A DNA stretch of 64,000 nt from Notospermus geniculatus (taxonomy: Eukaryota; Nemertea; Pilidiophora; Heteronemertea; Lineidae). How positions within the stretch are numbered: the stretch's first letter is position 1; every line of letters begins with the position of its first letter. The stretch covers positions 283,449 to 347,448 of the forward strand of contig NMRB01000333.1 of assembly GCA_002633025.1 (NCBI GenBank), written 5' to 3'. Shown one piece after another: positions 13,561 to 24,775 of this stretch. The notes beneath the pieces were generated by a model. That model did not search any database and was not told the origin of the DNA. It saw nothing but the letters and a program-made list of their open reading frames with translations. The translations under genes and the position numbers were made by a program.

Positions 13561-15279
13561 ACAGGCATGACAGGAGATATTGCCTTATTCTTTCATTCCA
13601 ACGATAACTTGCAATGGAATGCCGTCGAACCAAATGGCCACCATTTCCCGTTGAATATTATCAAACTGTAATTAGCAGCTAATGGAACTATCAACTGCTA
13701 TACAGTGGCAGACTCGGCCCCCGCCAGATGACGGCCTTTTTCAAAGTCTCCTTCATTATATCGTACCATTTACAGATTCTTAGTGATACGGCGCGCGCGC
13801 ATCTGATATAAACTTCGGCGAACAAAACTCGACAAGTATTATTTCCCTTCCGTCGTGTCAAATTACCGAAAACTCCTTCCTATCTTTGTCAATCTCGGCT
13901 AATTTACTCTAAATGGCTAACACGCGATAAAAAGACTCAATTTTGACAAACTTGGGTCTGAGGGCAGTTGCACACCGAGCCCAGCGGGGCGCCGCAGCCA
14001 GAGTCCCAGTTGCAGCATGGTTGTTCGACTATCAAAAGACAGGGATTTCGCTCTCTATGGCCCTCGAGACCGGCGGCTGTAATGCGAACTGAATCACTTT
14101 TTGATACGGGTTTCAATGGGTATGTTTTGTGTAGCAGCGAAGCACGGAGCACGAAGTGACGTACGCGCGAACGTGAATAATGGCGTTTAATGGCCAAAAT
14201 TAGGCGCACTTCGGCGGAAAAAAAATCAAATTGCAATTTGCCATATGTTAACGTGTTATATGCTGTGGGTGCGGGTCTTCAAGATTCTGCTTTGGATAGC
14301 ATTTTAGCCGTCTTGTTTGGGGGACAAAGCGAAGACGTGCTATAGCATTTTAATGAACTTCTTAAGACAGATTAGGGTAACTTTCGATCGGGTAGCCCGC
14401 TCTGTATGATCAGGGTGATCTCATTCACCCTCGGCAGAAGCAGGGATAAGCGATTTGGGAATTAAGTTTACCCGGGTGGTTCCGATGTGTGGGTCGACAC
14501 CCCGGTCCATCTGCCGGCCTATGGTTCGGTGACAGACCGGCACAATCTAACACACAGAATCTTCATTGGCAGCATGATATATCTTGATTCCTTCCACACC
14601 ACTTGACCACAATTATACGGGCGTTTTCCGCTCAAATGCGCCTTGTGTTCGAAACTTGCTGCCAGGTCTTATGGGCCAAGATGGAGATATTTTGGGATGC
14701 GTTTTAATTTCCAAACAGTTATTCCGAGACGAGAGGGCTTTTCATGAACAATACCACCGCGTCAGTATGACTGATGCAATAAACTCGGTCCTGGAGACGT
14801 AATTTGCACACGCCAGTTTCGTAAGTGGGTTGTATCACCCCTACGTCTGCTGGGCGGGGCCCTCGCCTCCGTTTCCCTCCCAAAACTGATGTCGACCCCA
14901 ACTGTTGTTTTCTGGGGGAGATTAGGTCTTCATACGGTGTTGACAGCGACAAAGGGCGGACTGTAACCCCCGAATTAGTAACATAAGTTGCGAATTCGAC
15001 GGTTTGATCGTAGGCCGACATCATTCCGAGACTAATCAGTTCCATGACGTCTTATATTCAATTCCCTTGCGAGACTGAGCGAAAGAATCATTGTTTCTCC
15101 CCTATGCAATACATCATCACTGTTTTTTTTCGTCCAACGGAATAAGTTAGTATAAATGTGCAGTGGGGGTTTGCCATTTTGGTCCCTGCGAGTCAGGCTA
15201 ACATATGGCGTATGCTAATTGCAGCCTATCTTCGTTACACACGGGACAAAACACTAACCACGTCAAAAGCAGTTGTGTT
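13561..15279. other. Unassigned stretch, nothing convincing seen
   Basis: No gene-like frame is supported. Short open frames at 13937-14236 and 14719-15045 lie on the minus strand, but they match no family I know and have no splice context. Confidence 0.4.
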
Positions 15280-16349
15280 TGTTCAATCAGAGACAAGTCT
15301 CTTGTCTCAATAGATAGGTGTTGGAGCAGAAAACGGACATTCTCCGGGAGCATTGTGGAGGAAATTTGGCCATTGTCTCCATAAAGGAAGCCGAGGCCCC
15401 AGGCCGTGATTTTTGTCACTCTTTGACTAAAGAGGTTTTAAATGCCGGAGATTGTCCCAGATTAGGGAGATTTAGAAATCAAATGATAAACGTCAACGTT
15501 ATTTTCGTACCGAAAATGCAATATAAAATCAGAAGAATGTGAAGTATGAAAAATAACGTTGTCGTAAAGTTTACGTTTTTCGTTTGATTTCTAAACCTCC
15601 CTTTTCTCTCAGCGTTGGAGAACCATCTGACTCTGACCACGTGATTTGAGTAGGCCTATGTGTGTTACTCTTGACAGTGATTCCACATGTCAACTGGCGA
15701 TGTTCTTCGCGGAACTTTGTAGTACATGACATGCAAGCAACGAACAACCAAATAGGCCTATGCTCGTGCGCAACTTGACTCATTGCAAAGTTCTCATACT
15801 CTNTGTTCAATCAGAGACAAGTCTCTTGTATCCGAGGTTCTCAATAGAAAGGTGTTGGAGCAGAAAACGGACATTCTCCGGGAGCATTGTGGAGGAAATT
15901 TGGCCATTGTCTCCATAAAGGAAGCCGAGGCCCCAGGCCGTGATTTTTGTCACTCTTTGACTAAAGAGGTTTTAAATGCCGGAGATTGTCCCGGAGATTG
16001 TCCCAGATTAGGGAGATTTAGAAATCAAATGATAAACGTCAACGTTATTTTCGTACCGAAAATGCAATATAAAATCAGAAGAATGTGAAGTATGAAAAAT
16101 AACGTTGTCGTAAAGTTTACGTTTTTCGTTTGATTTCTAAACCTCCCTTTTCTCTCAGCGTTGGAGAACCATCTGACTCTGACCACGTGATTTGAGTAGG
16201 CCTATGTGTGTTACTCTTGACAGTGATTCCACATGTCAACTGGCGATGTTCTTCGCGGAACTTTGTAGTACATGACATGCAAGCAACGAACAACCAAATA
16301 GGCCTATGCTCGTGCGCAACTTGACTCATTGCAAAGTTCTCATACTCTC
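15280..16349. repeat. Direct duplication of about 0.53 kb joined by a single N
   Basis: The segment 15280-15802 is repeated at 15804-16349. The two copies are nearly identical. The second has a short extra phrase after CTTGT, and one 11-bp internal duplication (CCGGAGATTGT). The only base between them is the N at 15803. Both copies contain the same two TAGGCCTA octamers. It may be a real tandem duplication or overlapping haplotype contigs. Confidence 0.9.
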
Positions 16350-18450
16350 ACTAGATTCCATTTTATACCTTATCCACCACTACATGGATGTTTTTTGGAT
16401 CGCTTTGACAGAAAATGACGACGTGTGCCGCTTCTGACTTGGTGCCTCACGTCTGATCGACAGTCCGCGACGCGAGGTTGATGGTTAGTTGTTCGATTCA
16501 TCGAAAGGTGTCGCTACCTACCTTTCCCGCTTCCCGTAAACTGTGCTGTGTTTCCCGTTTTTCAGACAAAACGCACCATCTGTACGTCCGCAGTGGTCCC
16601 TCAGCTCAATATTTTACCCCTCCTCCCAAAAAGATCATTAATAAAAATCTGAATTGCAATCACTGCTGTATAATTCTTGAATAATCTTTGGCTGGGCACC
16701 GACATCTGGGCATTTTCGGCCGTAGCTTTTTCCATAACAATAGCGAATTATACTTTTTCTTAATTTTTCAACAAAGGATTAAAATAATCAAGGCCATTCG
16801 AAGTTCAATGGAAAAGCTACCGCCACATGTGGTAAGTCCCCTGTTAAGACAGGACTCCAATTTTGCATAAAAGTGAAGGTCAGTTCCACCCAACCAGAAT
16901 AAAAATGAAGGTTCCATTGTTTCACTAAGTCGAAACCTCAGCGTATATACGAAGTTTTTGCCCATTGGGTCATCATCCCCTTGAGACCAATAACCGCGTC
17001 CAGTTTCACATGCAAAGGCCGAGACACCTGGTCGCTTCCGTTGAAAATAATTTGCTACATCAAAATCTCCCTCTCTCTCTCAGCTCCAGTACATTTCCAA
17101 AGACGATGTATGTATAGCGAGTAGAGTAGCTCATGACGTACGCCAGACACCGCTCGTGCCGCGGACACCTCAAAATGCTGATCAAACCGATCACTCTTGG
17201 GTTACAGCACCATCGACTGCAGAAAAGACCGTAAATTCTCGATTATGTTGAACCATATCTGCCCTAGGCACGCGGAGCCATTGTTTCGACAAGACCACGG
17301 GTGGGAGGCGCGGCTCCAGAGATTGCAAATCTTGAAATTTTACACTTAAATTAGAAAACAGAGCGTTTTATCCGATGGAAAGATCCTTTCACGGAAACAA
17401 AGCGAACCAGTCCCGTGTCATTTTTCAGCGTGGGCAGCCATGAGAAGGGTTCAATTCAAGCGCCCTGCGGATAAACGATTTATTAATTGATTGGGATGCG
17501 ATGACCTCGCTTGGAGGCAGTGGAGATGAGCCCGAAGTCGTATCTGTCACACCGGACAAGGGTCGGACAAAAGGCAGGGCCAAACCTAACACATCAATAT
17601 CTGTCCTTGAGAGATGTCGGAACTGATTTGCAACTGTCCGTGAGACAATGTCCTTGAAGATGAAACAAAAAAGTCCAGCTTCTTCGGTACGTTCCTCCTC
17701 CACGTGCTGACGCTGTCATGATTATCTGGCACGCGGGGTGCATCGGAAAGGTAAGCCAATTCGTTGTGACCTTTCCTTTATTATAGCGGCCCCTTGTCAA
17801 TGAAAACACTGAAGAAGGAGGATTTTAAAACACTAGCCCATCAACGTGCAGTAGTGTAACTTCGATCATCCTCACTTCAGGCCAACTAATGGACATCGAT
17901 CCAGTCCTGTCTGTCAGTGAGTGTCAAACAATGACCGACCCGTACCAGCGCCACCTTGTCTAAGCGGATTGAACTAGAACCGGTGTAACGTTTTCAAGTT
18001 TTCCTCCATATACACAGCTTTTCAAAATTTCGAATTTTCCCGGTCAATTTTAAAGATATTCCCGGCACAGGAGGCCCCCTTGGATCCGCGCCTGACTCTG
18101 ACAGGGAGCTAAAAAATAACCGGGTTTCTATACAATCACCTTTATAGAAGGCAATAATAAATTTTACCCAGCGCTGAGTTGGCGAAATCAAGAGGGCGTA
18201 CCATAATTTAGAATTAGAATTTAGAATTTATTTACTTCCACCAAGTACATGTACATACAAAATGCACCTTTTAGTGCGTGCAGTCGTAGTTGCAAAGATG
18301 AAGTGAACAGGAGACAGGAGGCCACAAGGGCCGAAAAAAATGCAACAGGACAATTAGGCCTACTGATAAACAGGTTGAAAGGACCTTGGAGAATTAGTCT
18401 CTACAGAGCTTCTGTACCTCATTTAAAAAGGGTGTAGTTTTCCGTCTGAG
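16350..18450. other. Unassigned stretch upstream of CNBP
   Basis: No coding exon is recognisable. The sequence near 18060-18110 (CCCTTGGATCCGCGCCTG) looks like the edge of a dispersed repeat, but I cannot bound it. A TAGGCCTA octamer occurs near 18356. Confidence 0.4.
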
Positions 18451-18490
18451 CTTGGAGGAAGGAATAACGTATGTTATTCCTTCCTCCAAG
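18451..18490. mobile_element. 40-bp perfect palindrome with 7-bp target duplication
   Basis: Eighteen-base arms (CTTGGAGGAAGGAATAAC and its complement) surround the 4-base centre GTAT. The element is flanked on both sides by the direct repeat GTCTGAG (18444-18450 and 18491-18497). It shares the terminus CTTGGAGGAA and the 7-bp duplication size with the element at 27391-27578, so both look like non-autonomous members of one DNA transposon family. Confidence 0.85.
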
Positions 18491-18639
18491 GTCTGAGCTT
18501 TACTTACATATTCATCAACGCTTCATACTGGTGCGCCCTCTTGCAGCTAATGAATGTACTACGTATTCCCGCGCACAGGTTTTTGCACCCGTCACTTCGA
18601 TGAGCGAACGATTTTTGCACACGACCCGCAAGTAGGTCA

Positions 18640-18651
18640 CTCTTCCTTTCC
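18640..18651 (+). promoter_or_regulatory. Candidate polypyrimidine (TCT/TOP-like) initiator of CNBP
   Basis: CTCTTCCTTTCC lies 66 bases before the CNBP start codon, with no TATA box in view. Pyrimidine initiators mark the 5'-TOP mRNAs of ribosomal proteins and translation factors in animals, and vertebrate CNBP is linked to TOP mRNA translation. The assignment rests on position and composition only. Confidence 0.35.
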
Positions 18652-18716
18652 AACTCCGTCGTTGTTGGGTGCACGCCGTGTTGATCGTATTTTCGCAAAT
18701 TTAGTTGACCAAAAAC

Positions 18717-21700
18717 ATGTCTAGTAAATCGTGTTACGAATGTGGGAGCACGGATCATCTTGCTAGACAGTGTCCTTCAGGTGGTGGTGGTGGTCAGAGT
18801 CGGAGTAGTGAGTATGGGCCGCGGGAATCCAGCCCCGGGCTGACTAAAGTTGGAAGAACTTTCCCATGAAATGGCCGCCATCATGTCCGTGCAAATGTAC
18901 AGTGAAAATACACGTGGTCACAACGTGCTCGCCTCTCCTCCACGTCCAGCATGGTGGCTGCTCCCCATACTCCGGCTACATCTCATGATCTCATACTCTG
19001 GTATTGTCCTTCATTTGAAATTGAGGTAGGTATTTGAACTGAAGGTGACATATGGAGATAGTGTCGGAAGAGAGAGAGAGAGAGTAGTAGAGAAGCCTTA
19101 GAAAGAAAGGAGAGAGAGAGAGACGAGAAAGGTTGTGGCAAGACGAGTAGACATGGTATTGGTAGCTAGAATTATCTGATGGTCGGCATCCATGATCAGT
19201 GTGGATGGAACAAGCATCTGCTCAGCTCAAGACAAGGAATCTCAACAGACGTTGGTGAAAAATAAATTACAATACAAAAATAATAGCACATATACGCCTA
19301 GGCCTACACCGATTTCACATCTGGCACGATCGCAGTGCCCCTAGTAGAATTTTCGACGGCCACTTCCGTTTTCAACCACACTTCACTATCTGGAGGAGGA
19401 GTTTCACTTCACTATCATCAGCATGATCAGGAGTAACTAAGGCAAATATTTCCTAGATCGAGGTTGAAAAACATGTGTTGGTTCGCGATGCCGCCGCCAG
19501 GGATCCATCCCCTGGTGGCGGCATTAGGAACCAATGGGTGCAATTCAAGCTCGATCCAGGAAATTTTTGCCCGTGCTCCTGGTAGTAAGGTTGAAAACGG
19601 AAGTGGCCATCGAAAATTCTACCAGGGGCACTGCGAACGTGCGAGATGTGAAATACGTGGGTGGAAGTTGGGCCTATTAGGCCCCTCTGTTATTCGGGCA
19701 CCGGCCCTCAAGTTTTTTGCATAGGCCTACCAGTAGGCCAGTGCTCGAAAAGTAGCTATTTTACTCGCCATTGGCGACCAGGAATTTACACTTGGCGAGT
19801 TGTTTACGAAGGCAGGACGCCATTTGGCGAATAAAATTTACAATTTTTGAAGATATAATTCGCCAAATGATATTTGTGAAAGCACACTTTTGAAAATAAG
19901 GCCTTGGCGCAAGAAATGCAGACATAACCCCAATGGCGCCAAAAGAAGCTTCGTCGGCCATGTCGGCACGGTAACCAACATCGAAATTGGAATCAATCGA
20001 TCGCAGCGCCCCCAAAATCATCGCTGTGGCCAAATTTTGAACTAAGCCAGAGGACTTTTGGGGCGCTGCGATCGATTCCTCGAATGTGCGCGGGAACGAA
20101 ATAGAACAAGCACAAAGCAAAGGCGTGCAGTTAGTATCCACTAAAGATTTCATTTATGCAATTATATAAATTATTTAATCCAAAAACTTGCTTATGTATC
20201 ATAATCTGGCCAAGTCCAAGGATCCTTCTCTGTAGTGATCATTTACAGACCTTTTCTGCTACCTCGATCCGCCAGCAAGTGCCCAGAGTTTGTTTTTATA
20301 CATACCCCAGTTCGTCAATCTTCGGCCTTTCCTCGGCAACTTCCGACGTCTGCGTTGCAGATTTGGTAACTTCGACGAAATTTTATTTCATTTAAGATCT
20401 GACCATCATCATCATTGATCTACGGGGATTTTATGCATTTTAAACGAAAATTTGTAGCTGTCATTTCGATGAAATTTTCTTCTCAGATACTGGGAAATCG
20501 CATCTGAGAGCTTTAAAAATCCAAATTTTTCTGGGGGAGGCCCCCCAGACCCCCCGCCGGCGCGCGCCTACGGCGCGCCGGAGTGGCGAGTGACCTTTTC
20601 AACCTTGTCGCCAACTGGCGAGGGTCGCCTTCGGCGACTTTTCGAGCACTGTAGGCCTAGTCCTTCACCAACTTCTGTTCAGATTCCTGTGTCCGACTGT
20701 CCAAAGTAAACAGTATAGATCGTGGTATGCACTGTGCATTGGGCCAGGCATGCATGGGTTACAGGACTGGTCAGTAATGTGATGGTAGAGCAACTACATG
20801 TACATGTATTTATTCGGGCCAGCTCAACCAAAGGCCTGCATCCTGGAAGGGCCATACCCTGTTTCTGACATGTGGTTTCATCTGAAAAGTGTTCACGTTC
20901 ACTCACAAGAACTGAGTGAAAAAGGATGGGGATACCTTCTTCAACTCTCTTGAATCAATTGACAGAGACATAGAAATTATACAGTGATATATTACCTATG
21001 TATTTTCCTTACTGAACTCTGTCTACACTACAGGTAGCAAAGGATAAGATGGACACAGTTTATGTGCCTGTTACAGCCTTTTATTTATCTGTTGGCAACA
21101 TTTTTCTGTGTGTGTTAAAAACTTAGTTTTCAATTGCAGTCAGTTGTAACTATTCAACCCATACAGGTATTCTTTCAAAGAAGGTGATTGCTCATTGCTT
21201 CACCAGCCATGAAATTTACCACCTGAGCAGATGATTTCAGTGGCTAAAGGAGCCCATTGCTCAGATCTATGTGTTGGATTTATTTCCATTACTCATATTG
21301 CCAGCGGCCAGTCATAGTCCAAGTAAGCAATGGCATTGCCTCCTATGCAATGAAAATAAATTGACGTGCCAAGAAATTGCTTTCAACTGCTGGCAGTGAG
21401 CAATGAAATAGCCGCATGTGCTGTGTGTCCTTGATTTACCCTGTCAGACAATGTATGAGGCCTACTCTGAAGGCCCTCTTCTTCAGTTATGTAGGCCTAC
21501 TTGTACTTTCAGCATGGAATTGTTTATTGCTGTGGTAGAGCTGTTGTGTGTCAAATAATACTGCCGTAAAGGATAGAAAGCTGCCCTTGTGATGTATTAA
21601 TGTCCTGTTCACTTTCTTACAGAAGATATTACATGCTACCAATGTAATGGAAAGGGCCATGTTGCTAGAGACTGTCCACGCGGTGGCAGTGGCGGTGGCG

Positions 21701-23063
21701 GTGGTGGTTTCGGTGGTGGCCGTAACAGAGGTAATGTCCTTTCCTGATACAAGCTAAATTGTGTAATGATACCACTTAATGGGCCTTGCACTAGCGCAAT
21801 TTCCACAGTAGCACATGATGCAGTTGATGATGAATGTGTGACACCACTCTCTTTATGCTAGCTTTTCTTGTTAAAGAATTGCTGGTACATGTACCCGTAT
21901 ATGATTCTTTTCTTTCTTTCAGAGGTTATCTGTTATGCATGTAACACTGCTGGGCACTACAAGCGTGACTGCCCCAACCCCAATGGTGGTGGTGGAGGAG
22001 GATGTAAGTTATTTTCATCGCCAGCATTTTTAATGGCCTTCATGTGGGATTGCCAAACCACCAGAACGACGTTCTCAGCATGGGGCCTTAGCACAACCCT
22101 GTTGGCTGAATTTAGCTGATTTTTGTAGTGGACATGGTGGAAATTTGCATTTAGTTGATCTACTTGTGTGTTTTCTACTTGTGAATGCTTTATCTTTATA
22201 TTATTGTTTTCAGACAGCGATGGAACTCAGTGTTACAGCTGCCAGGATTATGGTCACATAAGCAGAGATTGCCCTCAGAAAAGGGGTATGTCATCATTGT
22301 GTCAAATTTCCTCTGGTTTTCAGATATGACTTTTTGGAGAAAGTTCAGACAGTTTTGATTCGAAGTCAGTTGCATGTAAAACTACCTTAACCTATTTCAC
22401 AGTAGTAGTAATGATAATGTTGTTGGGCATTTATAAGTACTTTCCACTGTTAGACAGTCTCAAAGCACTTCGCAGTATTACCCACAACCCAGTCTCTCCA
22501 GGAATCTTAGTGGGGAACTTAACGAGCAGTTCATTGAGCACTCACTTGTACCTTAAAAACAGTTACTGGTTATGCTAATTCTCTGGCTGGGCTAATAACT
22601 AAATGTTATTTTGTATAGGAGGTGGTGGTGGTGGTACAACTTGTTACAATTGTGGAGAGACTGGCCACTTTGCTCGTGACTGTACTACAAGTAAGAAAGG
22701 TTAGTCTCGATGGTGTTAGGTGTCAAATTGACTCTCCCCTGGGAAACATGGGAAATGCAACATCTCCACCGGGTTACTGTGGGATCATGGTTAGCTATAC
22801 TTAACTCTGTCATTAATTGGTGGGACCGGTACGATTGATATCTGTTTCTCACTGAATAAAATGAATAATTGAAACACTATCTTTAACCACTGGAAAACTG
22901 GAATACTACTATAGGGTGGTTAGTTCTGTCCTTGTGTATACCAGTGTTCCTGAGTTCGATTCTAACACTAACCTCTCTTTCAGGAGGTGGTTCAGAACGC
23001 ACCTGCTACAACTGTAAAAAACCAGGGCATATTGCGAAGGACTGCCCAGAGTCGGACGATTAG
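18717..23063 (+). CDS. CNBP: CNBP, CCHC zinc-knuckle nucleic-acid-binding protein, six coding exons
   Basis: Coding exons are 18717-18807, 21623-21730, 21923-22003, 22214-22285, 22619-22699 and 22984-23063, all with GT-AG introns in phase 1. They join to 513 bases, 170 residues plus stop. Each exon carries one CX2CX4HX4C knuckle, at about residues 6-19, 35-48, 70-83, 100-113, 126-139 and 152-165 (for example [14 protein letters not shown] and [14 protein letters not shown]). A Gly/Arg-rich stretch (about 49-66) follows knuckle 2, in the same place as the RGG region of vertebrate CNBP. The C terminus is acidic (ESDD). CNBP binds G-rich single-stranded DNA and RNA and promotes translation of structured and TOP mRNAs. 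Vertebrate CNBP has seven knuckles; this copy has six. Exon 5 has two in-frame donors 9 bases apart (22691 and 22700), so a 167-residue form is possible. The start gives a perfect family N terminus ([10 protein letters not shown]). Confidence 0.95.
19070..19125. repeat. GA-rich simple repeat in CNBP intron 1
   Basis: Two short (GA)n runs separated by a mixed purine stretch. It lies inside intron 1 of CNBP. Confidence 0.75.
19311..19651. mobile_element. Foldback element in CNBP intron 1
   Basis: The left arm (about 19311-19381, containing GGCCACTTCCGTTTTCAACC) and the right arm (about 19586-19651, its near complement) pair over roughly 70 bases. A second nested palindrome near 19487-19525 (GCCGCCGCCAGGGAT / CCCCTGGTGGCGGC) forms the tip. 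No transposase is encoded. It is probably a non-autonomous DNA element. Confidence 0.7.
19739..20651. mobile_element. 0.9-kb TIR element in CNBP intron 1
   Basis: It starts CAGTGCTCGAAAAGTAGC and ends with the near complement, GACTTTTCGAGCACTG. TAGGC directly abuts both ends and could be a 5-bp duplication, but this phrase is common here. The interior repeats CTGGCGAGT/ACTCGCCA-type words and has a G/C-rich patch near 20521-20590. No transposase frame is visible, so it is non-autonomous. The superfamily is uncertain. Confidence 0.7.
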
Positions 23064-23212
23064 TAAGTAGCTGAAAGATTTTCTCCATCATTCAGTAATT
23101 TTGGAGAAAGATCAAAGAAATTCAGGAATGTGTCAACATTAGATTCCTGATGAACTTGGCTCAGTGACATCTGCCGTGATCTGCACCATACTAACTAGTA
23201 TTTCATCCTCAT

Positions 23213-23298
23213 TATAAAAGTTCAAAGTTAAAGTTTGGGTTCATAGTCTGATAGGCCTATAACAATGGAAGAGGTGTCACTGTCATCCAACTTTACAC
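23213..23298 (-). mobile_element. 3' fragment of a tRNA-derived SINE, reversed, in the last CNBP intron
   Basis: The reverse complement matches the 3' body and A/T-rich tail of the SINE at 26926-27192 (CAGACTATAAACCAAAAC-like, then CTTTAAC repeats). It carries a TAGGCCTA octamer near 23252. Confidence 0.55.
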
Positions 23299-23484
23299 TT
23301 TAACCAGTATATATCATCTTCAATACTAGTCTTGTCAAATTATTCGTCTAACCACCAAGTTAAGTTGTCTATGTGCTTTCTCAATCTGCTCAGTTGAAAA
23401 TCCTAGTCAACATCCTTTCCTTGACATGTCATCTCTAAACTGGGGGACTTGATTATAAAGATACATGTATCTGTTTATTTTCAG

Positions 23485-23680
23485 GTTAGCTGATCCATTC
23501 CAGACATCACAGAGTTGTCCATGTAGGATCCAGTCATAGACTTGTAGCTGTCTGTGATTCATAACCAAGACAGAGCCGCGTAGAGTTTCTGAAGATGTTG
23601 TTTGATGAAAATGATCTTGGTACGCCGCCATGGTCAGACTATTTCCAAATTCAGTTTGTTATTATATCACCATTCTTGTT
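23485..23680 (+). other. Probable 3'-UTR exon of CNBP
   Basis: A good acceptor (TTTATTTTCAG, ending 23484) follows the donor GTAAGT that begins at the last base of the stop codon (23063). Splicing 23062 to 23485 would rebuild TAG from TA plus G, so the reading frame ends either way. I could not identify the polyadenylation signal; the end given is arbitrary. Confidence 0.5.
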
Positions 23681-23898
23681 GCCTGAATGATTAGCGACAA
23701 CTACTTGACTTCTGCTATCATAGATGCAGAGAAAACCTGTGTGCCCGATACCCTCGTCATAGCAGAGGGATTTATCAAGCGTAGTATTAACATCCGTTTC
23801 AATAATTTATGGCGAAAAGTTGAAGTGTGTGCATTTGAAGAAATTGGNTGGTGCCCCTACCTACATGCCGCGATATCTGATGGTGCTGATAACATAAG

Positions 23899-24775
23899 GC
23901 TTGCTTTACATAGAAGTATACGGTATACGGATACGCTCAGTTGGCTTCACAAAGGATTCGCGACCGTGAAGCCTGGATTTTCGCAAACCTGACGAAAAAC
24001 GAAGTACGAAATACGAAATTGGACTTCATGAGCACTTCAAGGACCTACCGGTAATGTATTTCTGGAGATGGTTGGTGCCACAAATATCGCCTGCTGCAAA
24101 TGCGTCTTTTAGCGCAATACAAGACCGACAGAGTTGCGGTGTATATTACACTTGGAAATTTATCTTTCGTTTCCACTTCGTAGCTTAAAAATTCAAGGTA
24201 CACCAATAACTTCCTCGGTTTTACATGATAATGTTAAAAGACGCTCTGGCAGCAGGGATATTTTATGGTACCATGACCATCTCCTGATATCCAATACAGC
24301 ACAAAGAACGACACATAAAATGATAAAATACAGATACCTAAATTCGTCTCCGAATTTTTGCCACAAAATGATAAAATACGTATAAAGTCGTCTCCGAATT
24401 TTGCCACAAAATGATAAAATACGAATAAAGTCGTCTCCGAATTTTGCCACAAAATGATAAAATACGTATAAAGTCGTCTCCGAATTTTGCCACAAAATGA
24501 TAAAATACGTAGGCCTATAAAGTCGTCTCCGAATTTTGCCACAAAATGATAAAATACGTATAAAGTCGTCGCCGAATTTTGCAACAAATTGATAAAATAC
24601 CTATAAAGTCATCTCCTAATCTTGGAGACGACTTTATGTACGTATTTAACCATCTCCTGAAATACATTAGAATTGCATACTTCGTATTTCGTCATGTTTG
24701 CGAAAACTCACTACATGTACATGTATTGTTGACCGGCGTATCCGTATAACGTATACTTCTATGTACAGGAAGCCT
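23899..24775. mobile_element. Foldback element with a tandem array inside
   Basis: Left arm ACATAGAAGTATACG...ATACGGATACGC (about 23899-23945) pairs with a right arm at about 24725-24775. Subterminal segments (GTACGAAATACGAAATT on the left, CTTCGTATTTCGTC on the right) also pair and recur in the element at 39387-39785. The tandem array at 24303-24620 fills the middle. Confidence 0.65.
24303..24620. repeat. 43-bp tandem array, about seven units
   Basis: The phrase TCGTCTCCGAATTTT recurs at 24344, 24388, 24431, 24474 and 24523, and with changes at 24566 and 24609. The period is 43-44 except for one 49-bp step, where ACGTATAAAG has become ACGTAGGCCTATAAAG at 24510-24517. The same words (AAAATGATA, AAAGTCGTCTCCGAATTT) occur in the dispersed copies near 33.2, 37.2, 39.2 and 45.9 kb. 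Confidence 0.85.

Noticed and set aside
13181-13671. Long open frames on both strands (Lys/Glu/Arg-rich and Ser/Phe/Leu-rich)
   Set aside because: They are created by the polypyrimidine tract.
19739-20651. Assignment of the CNBP intron element to hAT because it starts CAGTG
   Set aside because: An 8-bp target duplication is not visible; only TAGGC on both sides, which is common in this DNA.
22430-22545. Possible dispersed repeat in CNBP intron 4 (GGGCATTTATAAGTACTTTCC)
   Set aside because: It feels familiar as an interspersed repeat tail, but there is no second copy in the window to support it.
24303-24620. CRISPR-like regular array
   Set aside because: Units are contiguous, without unique spacers, in animal DNA; it is a 43-bp minisatellite.
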